From NCBI RefSeq assembly GCF_014651035.1, contig NZ_BMWC01000002.1, positions 248,001-312,000 of the forward strand: a stretch of DNA of 64,000 bases, given 5' to 3'. This DNA comes from Streptomyces lomondensis (GTDB lineage Bacteria; Actinomycetota; Actinomycetes; Streptomycetales; Streptomycetaceae). Below, piece after piece: positions 33,677 to 41,824 of this stretch; the first letter of the stretch is position 1, and the number at the start of each line of letters is the position of its first letter. The position numbers and the translations under genes were made by a program. The notes under the pieces are model-generated. The model was given only the letters and a program-made list of their open reading frames with translations, searched no databases and had not been told where the DNA came from.

Positions 33677-34543
33677 TCACCCGACGGCCGTTCGGTTCTC
33701 CAGCTGCCTGAGGGGCGGGCTGTCGTAGACGGGTGGTGTGGCCGAGCAGAACACGCAGCGGTCGCCGATGACGTCGATGCCGCACCAGTGGCAGCGGCTG
33801 CGCCGTACGGAGGTGACCAGTTGGTAGAGGACCGACAGGTCGGGCAGGTAGCTGCAGAACTCGATCAGCTTGCCGGTGCCCCACCAGCGGGCCGACTCGG
33901 CCGGGAGCGGGGTCTCGCGCAGTCCCTGCACCTTCCAGGAGGGGGCGAGGGTGCCGGTGACCCAGTCGGACTGGAGCTGCCCCTTGGCGATCAGCATCCA
34001 GGTGCCGAACTCGGGGCCGGGCAGGGCGGCCTCGGGCGTGATGCGGACGAGCTGGGGCTCGGGATGGGCGAGGACGCCGAACTGGCTGCCGGGCACCCAG
34101 GACTTGGCGTGCGACCTCAGGCCGACGGGGACGCGGTCGAGCCGGGCGACGGAGTTGAGCAGCGCCCCGGCGTGGATGTAGTGGACGAGGAGGCGGCCGG
34201 CCGAGGCGAGCACGCCGGGGCTGATGTCGCAGGAGGCGAGCTGCCGCAACTGGCGGGCCAGGACGGCCAGTCCGAGGGGCGGCAGATCCGGCCGGAACAG
34301 GGCGATCCGGTCGGTCTCCATGAGGGAGCGCAGGGTGTGCAGCCGTCGCTGCACGGCGGTGGGCGCGGCCTGTGAGCAGACCACGATCACATGTCCGTGG
34401 TGCTCGACCAGGGCCTGCATGTCGGCCAGCACCTGCTCCAGGGGGCGCCGTTCGACGTCCCGGAGCACGACCGCGGGCAGGGTGCGTTCGTCCTGTGGCG
34501 GCAGCGCCATGTCGGCGCTGGTCACGGCAATGGCAGTTGGCAC
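33677..34543 (-). CDS. Hypothetical zinc-ribbon protein
   Basis: A 288-residue soluble protein. Residues ~30-110 look like a helical receiver-like or nucleotide-binding α/β domain (VLADMQALVEHHGHVIVVCSQ). The centre is β-rich (GSQFGVLAHPEPQLVRITPEAALPGPEFGTWMLIAKG). Near the C-terminus are two CxxC pairs (CHWC and CVFC), a zinc ribbon. No family recognised. It lies between the tad operon and the second prepilin-like gene and may be a regulator or cofactor of this cluster. Confidence 0.62.
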   Translation of the reverse strand: MPTAIAVTSADMALPPQDERTLPAVVLRDVERRPLEQVLADMQALVEHHGHVIVVCSQAAPTAVQRRLHTLRSLMETDRIALFRPDLPPLGLAVLARQLRQLASCDISPGVLASAGRLLVHYIHAGALLNSVARLDRVPVGLRSHAKSWVPGSQFGVLAHPEPQLVRITPEAALPGPEFGTWMLIAKGQLQSDWVTGTLAPSWKVQGLRETPLPAESARWWGTGKLIEFCSYLPDLSVLYQLVTSVRRSRCHWCGIDVIGDRCVFCSATPPVYDSPPLRQLENRTAVG

Positions 34544-34892
34544 GCGCAGCTCCCCGTTTCCCCATGCCCGTCGGAACGCCGGGTGTCACTCCGGCGCGCC
34601 GTGTCGACTTCACTGCGTGACTACCTCAGCACTGTATCCACGGCTCTGTGACCGGAGAACAGCGTTTGTGTAGCTGAGGAGCAACTGTCGTTGCACAAGA
34701 TGCGCCAAATCGGGGCAGGTTGAGCATCTTGCCGGTCGTCGGCGGGGGCTTGGGCGGTCCCGGGCGGTGGGCCCAGAGGGCCCGGTGTTGACGGTGGGCC
34801 CCCGTTTGGGTCCTGAGGCCCACGCGCCCCGGAGCGCCGCGTCCCTACGCTCGCCGTCCACAGGCACAGGGCTCGGGCGAGGAGGGTGCCGT
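34544..34892. other. Divergent intergenic region with promoter elements
   Basis: 349 bp between the zinc-ribbon gene (minus) and the truncated prepilin-like gene (plus). The first 150 bp are relatively A/T-rich and likely hold the minus-strand promoter; the GGGCCC-repeat element sits at 34769-34821. No gene seen. Confidence 0.5.
34769..34821 (+). promoter_or_regulatory. GGGCCC direct-repeat element upstream of the truncated prepilin-like gene
   Basis: GGGCCC at 34769, 34778 and 34796, a GGGTCC variant at 34808 and GGCCC at 34817, with a TTGACG between the second and third. They lie 72-124 bp before the ATG at 34893, the same window as in the two minus-strand copies. Confidence 0.55.
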
Positions 34893-35203
34893 ATGGCTGG
34901 CGGGGGCGGCATACGGACGTACGGACACAGACCGGTCTTCGACGACCGGGGCGCGACGGGCACCGAGTACCTCGGCATGGTCGTCGTCAGCGCGGCGATC
35001 GTGCCGGCCGTCTCGGCCACCGGCGTCGGCCAGTTGGTCCACGACAAGCTCGCCGCGCAGATCTGCGAGGTCGCCGGCGGCGGGGACTGCGGCCCGGGCG
35101 GGACCGGCCGGGGCAAGCCGCTCACCGACGCCGACTTCGAGCCGGCGCTGTGCCAGGTCTCCTCCGTCACCGACAAGGCGGGCCCCAAGGCGACCCTGGG
35201 GGC
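34893..35203 (+). pseudogene. Truncated prepilin-headed toxin-like gene (5' part only)
   Basis: Begins with ATG at 34893 after GAGGAGGG. The first ~103 codons make a basic leader, a prepilin-like site DDRG20|ATGTEYLGMVVVSAAIVPAV (Glu +5, Tyr +6), a segment with Cys pairs (AAQICEVAGGGDCGPG), and KPLTDADFEPALCQVSSVTDKAGPKATLG. From memory, similar N-termini head long secreted proteins in other streptomycetes. After this point the frame reads only antisense-like, Arg-rich sequence overlapping the next genes, so the body of the protein seems deleted. The nominal ORF runs to 35675 but is not credible beyond about 35205. Confidence 0.6.
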
Positions 35204-35335
35204 ATGGCGACGGTGGCGGGCCGGGGCAGCTGGTCTCCGGTGCTCCAGTCGCCGGCCCTGGTCGCGGGCTGCGGCATGGCCGCGCTGGGCTTCGCGGTCC
35301 TGCTCTGCTTCCAGATCACCGGGGGCCATGGATGA
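35204..35335 (+). CDS. Small membrane peptide (possible remnant)
   Basis: 43 residues from an ATG at 35204 with one membrane segment (VAGCGMAALGFAVLLCFQ). Its stop overlaps the start of the next membrane protein gene by 4 bp (ATGA), typical of coupled genes. It could also be the 3' relic of the truncated upstream gene in a shifted frame. Confidence 0.42.
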   Translation: MATVAGRGSWSPVLQSPALVAGCGMAALGFAVLLCFQITGGHG

Positions 35336-35658
35336 CGCTCTTCCGCTGCTGGGCCGTCGGCATCGTGGTGCTGGTCGTCGCCGAGTACGTCCAGATGACA
35401 CTGGTGTACGACCCCCTGGTCGGCCCGGAGGGAGTCGGGTCGTTCGGGGCCGCGCTGGCGCTGGTGCATCTGCCGAACCTGGCGTGTGTCGTGCTCGCGA
35501 CCTGGGCGGCGGCGCGGGTGCATCCGGAGCCGTGGCGGGAGATGCCGGTGCGGCACCTGGCGGCGGCGTGCGTCGTCGGCACAGGCCGGCGCGAGGACGC
35601 GACGGCGGGCAACGCGTGGTCCAACGCGGTGGGCCCGCACGTGCACGGGTTGCCCTAA
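35332..35658 (+). CDS. Hypothetical small membrane protein
   Basis: A 108-residue protein with two or three hydrophobic segments: residues ~4-22 (CWAVGIVVLVVAEYVQMTL), ~38-66 (GSFGAALALVHLPNLACVVLATWAAARV) and a weaker one around 77-86. No family recognised. Coupled to the 43-residue ORF upstream and placed behind a truncated prepilin-like gene; it may be a leftover accessory or immunity gene of that locus. Confidence 0.55.
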   Translation: MTLFRCWAVGIVVLVVAEYVQMTLVYDPLVGPEGVGSFGAALALVHLPNLACVVLATWAAARVHPEPWREMPVRHLAAACVVGTGRREDATAGNAWSNAVGPHVHGLP

Positions 35659-35671
35659 CCCCCAGGGCGTC

Positions 35672-36988
35672 CTAGAAGAACTCCGCCCACGGCTGATCCC
35701 AGATCTGCTTCACGCACAGGATCAGGAACAGGAGCCCCGCGACGGCGAGCATCACGTTGCTCACCGGGCCGTTGCGCCACTCGCGGGGCGTGCGGGGGGA
35801 GTTCAGGAGCCAGATCAGCGTGCCGGCGAGGAAGGGCAAGAAGGCCGCGCCGAGCACGCCGTAGATGATGATCAGACGGAAGGGCTGGCCCTCGAAGAGC
35901 AGGATCATGGGCGGGAAGGTCAGCCAGAGCAGATACCCGCGGAACGGCCAGGAGCGTTCGCGCTCGCCCGAGGCGACCTCCTCGCCCTTGGCCTGGCCCC
36001 GGCCCGACAGCCGGGCCACGAAGTCGGCGAACATCAGGCTCACGCCGTGCCAGACGCCGATCAGCGAGGTGAAGGACGTGGCGAAGAAGCCGATCAGGAA
36101 GAACTTCGCCGTCGCCGTGCCGTACTCCTCCTCCAGGATGTCGCCCAGCTGGATCAGGCCCTTGTCGCCGCTGGCGATCGCGACGTTCGCCGAGTGCAGC
36201 AGCTCCGCGCCGACGAACAGCATGGCGATCACGAAGATGCCGGTGGTGGCGTAGGCGACGCGGTTGTCCAGGCGCATGACCTTCATCCAGCCGGTGTCGG
36301 TCCAGCCCTTGGCGTTGACCCAGTAGCCGTACGCCGCGAGCGTGATCGTGCCGCCCACGCCGCCGATCAGGCCCAGTGTGTTGAGGATCGAGTCCTTCTC
36401 GTCCGGCAGGACCGGCAGGAGCCCGGCGAAGGCGTCGGGGATGTTCGGCGTGACCCGGATCGCCAGGTACACCGTCACCACGAACATGACGCCCACCAGG
36501 ACCGTCATGACCTTCTCGAACACCGCGTACTTGTTGAACCAGACGAAGACCAGCCCGACCAGACCGCAGGCGATGCCCCACCACTTCAGGTCCATCACGT
36601 CCGGGAACAGCGCCTGGAGCGGCAGCGCGCTCGACGACATCGCCGCGGCGCCGTAGACGAAGCCCCAGACGACGACGTAGACCGCGAAGAACCACGTCGT
36701 CCAACGGCCGAGGCTCGCCCAGCCGTCGAACAGGGTGCGGCCCGTGGACAGATGCCAGCGGCCCGCCGCCTCGGCCAGCGAGATCTTCACCAGGCAGCCG
36801 ATGATCGCGGCCCACAGGAGGGTGTAGCCGAAGTTGCTGCCCGCGATGAGCGTGGCGACCAGATCACCGGCCCCGACGCCGGTCGCCGCGACGACGATAC
36901 CCGGCCCGATGTACTTCCAACTCGCCTTGCGCAGCGGGGGTTGGTGCGCGGCCTCGTGATCCGTGGTGTTTCCCGTGCTGTCCGCCAT
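35672..36988 (-). CDS. Nramp-family metal transporter
   Basis: A 438-residue protein with 11-12 membrane segments. The start of the Nramp core is clear: YIGPGIVVAATGVGAGDLVATLIAGSNFG, followed by LLWAAIIGCLVKISLAEAAGRWHLSTG. In TM1 the classical DPGN metal-binding motif is replaced by GVGAGD, so substrate (Mn, Fe, or a non-canonical one such as Mg/Al) cannot be assumed. Downstream are the GVWHGVSLMFADFV and PFRLIIIYGVLGAAFLPFLAGTLIWLLN helices. ATG at 36988; an earlier ATG at 37024 adds 12 residues. Confidence 0.82.
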   Translation of the reverse strand: MADSTGNTTDHEAAHQPPLRKASWKYIGPGIVVAATGVGAGDLVATLIAGSNFGYTLLWAAIIGCLVKISLAEAAGRWHLSTGRTLFDGWASLGRWTTWFFAVYVVVWGFVYGAAAMSSSALPLQALFPDVMDLKWWGIACGLVGLVFVWFNKYAVFEKVMTVLVGVMFVVTVYLAIRVTPNIPDAFAGLLPVLPDEKDSILNTLGLIGGVGGTITLAAYGYWVNAKGWTDTGWMKVMRLDNRVAYATTGIFVIAMLFVGAELLHSANVAIASGDKGLIQLGDILEEEYGTATAKFFLIGFFATSFTSLIGVWHGVSLMFADFVARLSGRGQAKGEEVASGERERSWPFRGYLLWLTFPPMILLFEGQPFRLIIIYGVLGAAFLPFLAGTLIWLLNSPRTPREWRNGPVSNVMLAVAGLLFLILCVKQIWDQPWAEFF

Positions 36989-37044
36989 GCAGATCAAGAA
37001 ACCGCAATGAGGCCGGGCCGACAAGAGGGCGTGGCGTAACGAAC

Positions 37045-37078
37045 CTCAGGGGCGCGGGGAACTGCGCGACCAGCCACA
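37045..37078 (+). repeat. Interspersed streptomycete repeat, copy A
   Basis: A 34-bp sequence with core GGGGCGCGGGGAACTGCGCG, found almost unchanged in inverse orientation at 40135-40167 inside the LuxR-family gene. A shortened relative is at 43182-43202. This short repeat is widespread in streptomycete genomes. Confidence 0.7.
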
Positions 37079-37149
37079 ACGAAACCCGCAGCCCGAAGAC
37101 GGGCCCAGGCGGGCAGAACGCACCGCCAAGGCCCACCCCAGCGGTAGCG

Positions 37150-37632
37150 TCACGGCTGTCGCCGACCACAGCCGTCCGCCCCGCACGTGCCGAGCTCGAA
37201 CCACACGGTCTTGCCCGGCCCGTCCCGGTGGCAGCCCCAGCGCCGGGCGAGCGCGTCCACCAGGAACATCCCACGGCCGCTCTCCCCGGTGCCCGCGTCC
37301 AGCACCCGGGGGACGCTCCGCTCCTCGTCGGTGACCTCGCAGCGCAGCAGGCCGTGCGCGGCGAAGAGGGTGAGCCGGAAGCGGCTCCCGGCGTGCACCA
37401 GTGCGTTGGTGGCCAGCTCGCCGACGAGCAGTTCGGCCACGTCCGCCACCTCACCGCGCTCCGCGAGCCCCCAGCCCTCCAACTGCCTGCGCACTTCCGC
37501 GCGTGCCTCCCGGACGGCGGAGGGCCGGGGTGCGTACTCGACGCTCAGGTGGCCTGCTCCCAAGGGGGGTTGCGGGAACGGGCCGTACCGGGCGTCTGGG
37601 TCCGGGAGGTGGCGCCCGGAGAGTTGCAGCAT
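37150..37632 (-). CDS. Anti-sigma-type ATP-binding regulatory protein
   Basis: A 160-residue HATPase_c_2 protein of the RsbW/SpoIIAB type. Core motifs: VADVAELLVGELATNALVHAGSRFRL (N box), EERSVPRVLDAGTGESGRGMFLVDALARRWG (G boxes) and TVWFEL at the end. Streptomycetes carry dozens of these, which act as anti-sigma or switch kinases. The next gene upstream, a MEDS-domain protein, is on the same strand 80 bp away, a common pairing. Confidence 0.85.
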   Translation of the reverse strand: MLQLSGRHLPDPDARYGPFPQPPLGAGHLSVEYAPRPSAVREARAEVRRQLEGWGLAERGEVADVAELLVGELATNALVHAGSRFRLTLFAAHGLLRCEVTDEERSVPRVLDAGTGESGRGMFLVDALARRWGCHRDGPGKTVWFELGTCGADGCGRRQP

Positions 37633-37712
37633 GGGATCCAGGGTGGTCCTCGGGGAGGTCCGGCGCAGGGGGAGGACTACCCGATCCCCTACCTGCTTGG
37701 GCAAGCAGGCGG

Positions 37713-38603
37713 CTATGCGTACTGGAGGCGGACCGTGGCGCCCTCCGTGTCGTCGCGGATGTCCACGTACGCGCAGACCTGGCGCGCGTACCACAGGCCC
37801 GGGTCGTCGGCGGGGGGCGGGACGAACCCGGCGAGCGGGTCGTCGAGCCGGCGGGCCGAGCGCAGTTCGCAGACGCAGGCGGGCGCCTCGCCCCACAGGA
37901 GGGCAGGGCCGTCGAGGGGGGCCAGGGCCGCCGCCGTCTCCGCCACGGCCGCGCCGAACAGCTCGGCGTCGGCGGCGGGCAGCCCCCGCGCCTCCGCCCA
38001 GGCCCGCACGGCGGCGGCGTGCGGCTCGGCGCAGGGCTGTGCGCCGGCCGGGGGCAGCGGCAGCGGTACGGCGTCGAGTTCGGCCGTGAGCCGCAGCGGG
38101 TCCTGGTACACGTCCGTGTCGGGGTGGGCGCGGCGGGCCGCGGCGACGACGGCGGGCCCGGCGGTGCGGGTGTCGTACGCGCACAGGGCGGTCGTGGCCA
38201 TGGGCGCGAAGAGGAGGTTGGCGAGCGCCTCGTAGCGGATCCACTCGGTGGTCTCGCGGGCCGAGCGGCCGGCGCGGCCGCTCCAGACGGGCTCCATGAG
38301 GAGGTGGATCCGGCCGCCGGGGCCTGCGTGGGCGGTGACGTACGAGCCGGCCTGGGCGACGGCGTTGGCGGCGGAGCCGGTGTACCAGTCGGTGTGCGGG
38401 ACGCAGGTGACGTCCTTCGCGTCCCCGCCGAGGGCGTCCCGCAGGAGCTCCAGGTTGCGGGGGTCGGCGATGGCCACGGGCGGGGGTTCGCCGGGGGCGG
38501 CGAGGCCTTCACGGAGGAAGGGCAGGGCGGCGGCGAGGAAGCCGTCGTCGGTGCCGAAGACGGCCATGCGGTGGTCGAACGGGGTGGGTTGTCCGGTGGT
38601 CAC
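37713..38603 (-). CDS. MEDS-domain sensory protein with degenerate anti-sigma ATPase
   Basis: A 296-residue protein. Residues ~1-180 match the MEDS (methanogen/methylotroph DcmR sensory) layout: HRMAVFGTDDGFLAAALPFLREGLAAPGEPPPVAIADPRN, then TDWYTGSAANAVAQ and RIHLLMEPVWSGR, CAYDTR. Residues ~190-296 resemble a degraded histidine-kinase-like ATPase (FGAAVAETAAALAPLDGPALLWGEAPACVCELRSARRLDDPLAGF). Such proteins sense hydrophobic or small ligands and control sigma factor cascades together with partners like the ATP-binding protein downstream. Confidence 0.8.
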   Translation of the reverse strand: MTTGQPTPFDHRMAVFGTDDGFLAAALPFLREGLAAPGEPPPVAIADPRNLELLRDALGGDAKDVTCVPHTDWYTGSAANAVAQAGSYVTAHAGPGGRIHLLMEPVWSGRAGRSARETTEWIRYEALANLLFAPMATTALCAYDTRTAGPAVVAAARRAHPDTDVYQDPLRLTAELDAVPLPLPPAGAQPCAEPHAAAVRAWAEARGLPAADAELFGAAVAETAAALAPLDGPALLWGEAPACVCELRSARRLDDPLAGFVPPPADDPGLWYARQVCAYVDIRDDTEGATVRLQYA

Positions 38604-38645
38604 GTGATCCCCTCGGGTGGGTGTGAGGTGGTCGGTGCGGGCGGG

Positions 38646-41549
38646 TCAGCGCTGTGCCGTCACCCAGGCGGCGATCTGGCTGCGGTTGCTGAAGCCGAGC
38701 TTGCTGAGGATGCGTTCCACATGGCCTTCGGCGGTGCGGCGGGAGATCACCAGGCGGTCCGCGATCTGCTGGTTGGCGAGCCCTTCGGCGACGAGCTGGG
38801 CGACCTCTCGCTCGCGGCGGGTCAGGCGGACCGCGGTGTCCTCGTGCGGCGGCCGGTCGGCGGCGGACTCGCCGGGGCGGGCCAGCTCCTGGAGCGCGTG
38901 GCCGACGAGTTCGGTGAGACCGAGCCCGCCGCCCCGCCGGTGGGCGCGTTCGAACGCGTCGCGTCCCAGGGCCCGGCAGGTCCGCTCCTCGCTGTCGCGG
39001 CGGGCGGAGTTGAGGGTGTGCGCGCCCCAGCGGCCGCTGTCGATGTCGGCCCAGACGCGGTCGGCGCCGCCCAGCAGCACGGCCGCGTGCTCGTGGGCGC
39101 CGCGTGCGGTCGCGATCGACGCGAGCAGGTCGAGGGTGAGGGCGATGCCCATGACGTCGTGGACGGCGAGTTTGAGGCGCAGGGCCTCGCGGGCGTGCCG
39201 CTCGGCCCGGGGCCAGTCGCCGCGCACGGTGTGCGCGAGGGCGAGCATGCGCAGCACGTACGACCGCACCCACTGCTCGCCGTGCCGCTCGCACAGCCGC
39301 AGGGCCCGCTCGCACACCTCGACGGCCCGGTCGGCCTCACCCAGGTAGCCCAGGGCGCAGGCGAGTTCGACCTGGTCGAGGCCTACGAGGCTCAGGTGCT
39401 GGCCCGGTACGGGTCCGCGGGCGACGGTGGCCTCGAAGTGCTCCAGCGCGCCGGGCAGGTCGTCGCCGAACAGCCGGATGACGCCGATGACGTACTCGGC
39501 GTGGGCGGCTTCGGCGGTGTCGCCCAGGGCGCGGGCAAGGGCGAGGGCGTCCGTGGCGTGGCGGCGGCCCCGGGGGAAGTCCTGGGTGGCGGCGGCGAGC
39601 AGCCCGGCGACCCACAGGCCGCGGGCCCGTTCCCGGGTCGGCTCGGGGCTGGCGGCCAGGGCCCGGTCGAGCCAGTAGAGGCCCTCGCGGGGGGCGCCGC
39701 AGGCGTGCCAGTAGAACCAGAGGGTGCCGGCGAGGCGCAGCCCGGCGCGTGCCTCGCCGGGGGTGGAGAGGCTGAAGTCGAGGGCGGCGCGCAGATTGTC
39801 CCGGTCGGCGCGCAGGCGCGCGACGGCCTCCGGCTGCCCGGGCCCGAACCAGCCGCGCTCGCAGTCCTCGGCCCGCCGCAGCATCCAGTCCCGCTGCCGC
39901 CGCCGGGCGACGCCCTCCTCCCCCGCCGCCCGCCGCAACTGCTCCAGCCCGAACTGCCGCAGCGTGTCCAGCAGCCGGTACCGCACGCCGCCGGGCCCGG
40001 GCTCCCGGCAGAGCACGGACTTGTCCACGAGCCCGGCGAGAGCTTCCAGGACGTCGTCGGTCCGCAGAGCCGGGCCCGCGCCGGGGGTTCCCCCGCCGTA
40101 ACAGTTTCCGTTCGTTCCCGGGTGCGGCAGCCCTGTGGCTGGTCGCGCAGTTCCCCGCGCCCCTAGGTGTCCGCCCGTACGCGCAAGTAGGAGGAGCTGG
40201 TCGTCCGGGCCGGGTTGGGTCAGGGCCCCGGTTCCCGTGCGCGCCTGCGCGGGCCGGGCAGCAGGCACCGCGGCCCCGGCCGGAACCACCTGCGCGGGCC
40301 GATGCCCCTGGCCGGGGACGGCGGGGAGCACCGGCCCGTGCCGGGCGCCTTGAGCGGAACCGGCCGGGAACGCAGGCGCGGAGCCGGCCGAGAACGCCGG
40401 CTCGGAACCGGCCATGCAAGCGGGCGCGGAACCGGCCCTGCACGCGAGCCCGGAGCCGGCCATGCAAGCACCCGCAGAACCAGCCGAGAACGCCGGCGCG
40501 GCACCGCCCCCTTCGCCGGAGTCGTCCGCCACCCCCTGCCCGTCCCGGGCCCGTTCGCCGAGGGCGTCCGTGAAGGTCCGTGCGGGCGCGCGGTCGGTCG
40601 GCGGCTCCTGGGGCTCCGCGTACCAGGCGGCAGCCTCCGGGCCGCCGTCGTCCGCGCACACCGCCTCCGCCGTCTCCAGGTCGAAGCTGCCCGCCAGGAC
40701 CGTCAGCCGGGCCCACACCAGTTGCTCGGGGCCGGTGCACAGGTCGTGGCTCCAGGCGACGGCCGCGCGCAGGGTCTGGTGGCGGGGCAGGGCGGCGGGG
40801 CTGCCGGTGGTGAGGAAGCGGTAGCGGTCGTCGAGGCGGTCCAGGAGCTGGTCGACGTCGAGGACGCGCATGCGGACGGCGGCCAGTTCGATGGCGAGGG
40901 GCAGGCCGTCCAGGCGGCGGCAGAGGCGGGCCACGGAGGCCCGGTTGGCGGGGGTGAGGCGGAAGCCGGGGACGACGGCGGCGGCGCGGTCGGCGAAGAG
41001 CGTGAGGGCCGGGTAGCCCTCGGCGGCGGAGAGGTCGCCGTCCGGGTCGGGCACCGGCAGGGGCCGTACCTCCAGCAGGTGCTCCTCGGTGAGGCCCAGC
41101 CGGTGCCGGCTGGTGGCGAGGATCCGGACGCCCTCCGTGCCGCGCAGCAGGGCCGCGGCGAGCCGGGCGCAGGCGCCCGCGAGGTGCTCGCAGTTGTCGA
41201 CGACGAGGAGCAGCCGCCGCTCCCGTACCTGCTCGACGAGGGCGGCCAGGGGCGGCTGCGGGGAGTGGTCGTGCAGGCCCAGCGCGTCGGCGGCGGCGAG
41301 CGGGACGAGCGCCGGGTCGTGGAGTCCGGAGAGGTGCACGAAGCGCACGCCGTCCGGGAAGGCCCGCCGCACCCGGGCCGCGATGCGTGCGGCGAGCCGG
41401 GTCTTGCCGACGCCGCCCGGTCCGGTCAGCGTCACCAGCCGTGCGCGGGCCAGCAGCTCGCGGCCCTCGGTCAGTTCGCCACGCCGGTCGACGAAGCTGG
41501 TCGTCTCGGCCGGGAGATGGTGGTCCCGTCGTGGCGCTGATCCGCCCAT
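38646..41549 (-). CDS. Large LuxR-family STAND-type transcriptional regulator
   Basis: A 967-residue regulator. Residues ~15-320 are an NB-ARC/STAND ATPase (LTGPGGVGKTRLAARIAAR, Walker A 43-50; RLLLVVDNCEHLAGACARLAAALL, Walker B), followed by winged-helix and TPR-like repeats (residues ~500-880) and a C-terminal LuxR HTH (TRREREVAQLVAEGLANQQIADRLVISRRTAEGHVERIL). Residues ~330-486 are a low-complexity insert with six octapeptide repeats and a copy of an interspersed genome repeat, which interrupts the conserved region. ATG at 41549; an upstream ORF extension to 41642 lacks family sequence. Probably responds to an unknown ligand. Confidence 0.82.
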   Translation of the reverse strand: MGGSAPRRDHHLPAETTSFVDRRGELTEGRELLARARLVTLTGPGGVGKTRLAARIAARVRRAFPDGVRFVHLSGLHDPALVPLAAADALGLHDHSPQPPLAALVEQVRERRLLLVVDNCEHLAGACARLAAALLRGTEGVRILATSRHRLGLTEEHLLEVRPLPVPDPDGDLSAAEGYPALTLFADRAAAVVPGFRLTPANRASVARLCRRLDGLPLAIELAAVRMRVLDVDQLLDRLDDRYRFLTTGSPAALPRHQTLRAAVAWSHDLCTGPEQLVWARLTVLAGSFDLETAEAVCADDGGPEAAAWYAEPQEPPTDRAPARTFTDALGERARDGQGVADDSGEGGGAAPAFSAGSAGACMAGSGLACRAGSAPACMAGSEPAFSAGSAPAFPAGSAQGARHGPVLPAVPGQGHRPAQVVPAGAAVPAARPAQARTGTGALTQPGPDDQLLLLARTGGHLGARGTARPATGLPHPGTNGNCYGGGTPGAGPALRTDDVLEALAGLVDKSVLCREPGPGGVRYRLLDTLRQFGLEQLRRAAGEEGVARRRQRDWMLRRAEDCERGWFGPGQPEAVARLRADRDNLRAALDFSLSTPGEARAGLRLAGTLWFYWHACGAPREGLYWLDRALAASPEPTRERARGLWVAGLLAAATQDFPRGRRHATDALALARALGDTAEAAHAEYVIGVIRLFGDDLPGALEHFEATVARGPVPGQHLSLVGLDQVELACALGYLGEADRAVEVCERALRLCERHGEQWVRSYVLRMLALAHTVRGDWPRAERHAREALRLKLAVHDVMGIALTLDLLASIATARGAHEHAAVLLGGADRVWADIDSGRWGAHTLNSARRDSEERTCRALGRDAFERAHRRGGGLGLTELVGHALQELARPGESAADRPPHEDTAVRLTRREREVAQLVAEGLANQQIADRLVISRRTAEGHVERILSKLGFSNRSQIAAWVTAQR
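40135..40167 (-). repeat. Interspersed streptomycete repeat, copy B, inside the LuxR-family gene
   Basis: Almost identical, in reverse complement, to copy A at 37045-37078 over 33 bp. It lies in the coding region of the large regulator and translates to part of its non-conserved insert. Confidence 0.75.
40352..40495 (-). repeat. Six 24-bp tandem repeats inside the LuxR-family gene
   Basis: Units of 24 bp starting at 40352, 40376, 40400, 40424, 40448 and 40472. They encode octapeptides such as AFSAGSAP and ACMAGSEP. The length is a multiple of three, so copy number can change without breaking the gene. Confidence 0.85.
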
Positions 41550-41824
41550 GATCAGCCAGTCCTCTGGGGGGGTGTGGTCCGAGGATCCGGACCACTCCGG
41601 CTCCCCTTGCGCGGACCCACACTCTCTCCCGGTTACGTACATATATGCACGCTCGGGTCACACCCGTGGGTGTACTTCGGCCGCTCCCTCTCGACCGCCG
41701 CGCCACACGCGTACACTGCACGGCCACTTTCGGTCTTGACCTGCTCATGCCATTGGCAGAACGATGTGCGCCACCCGCACACGTACGTCGCACGGAACAA
41801 CCCCACCTCCCACAAGGAGATTTC

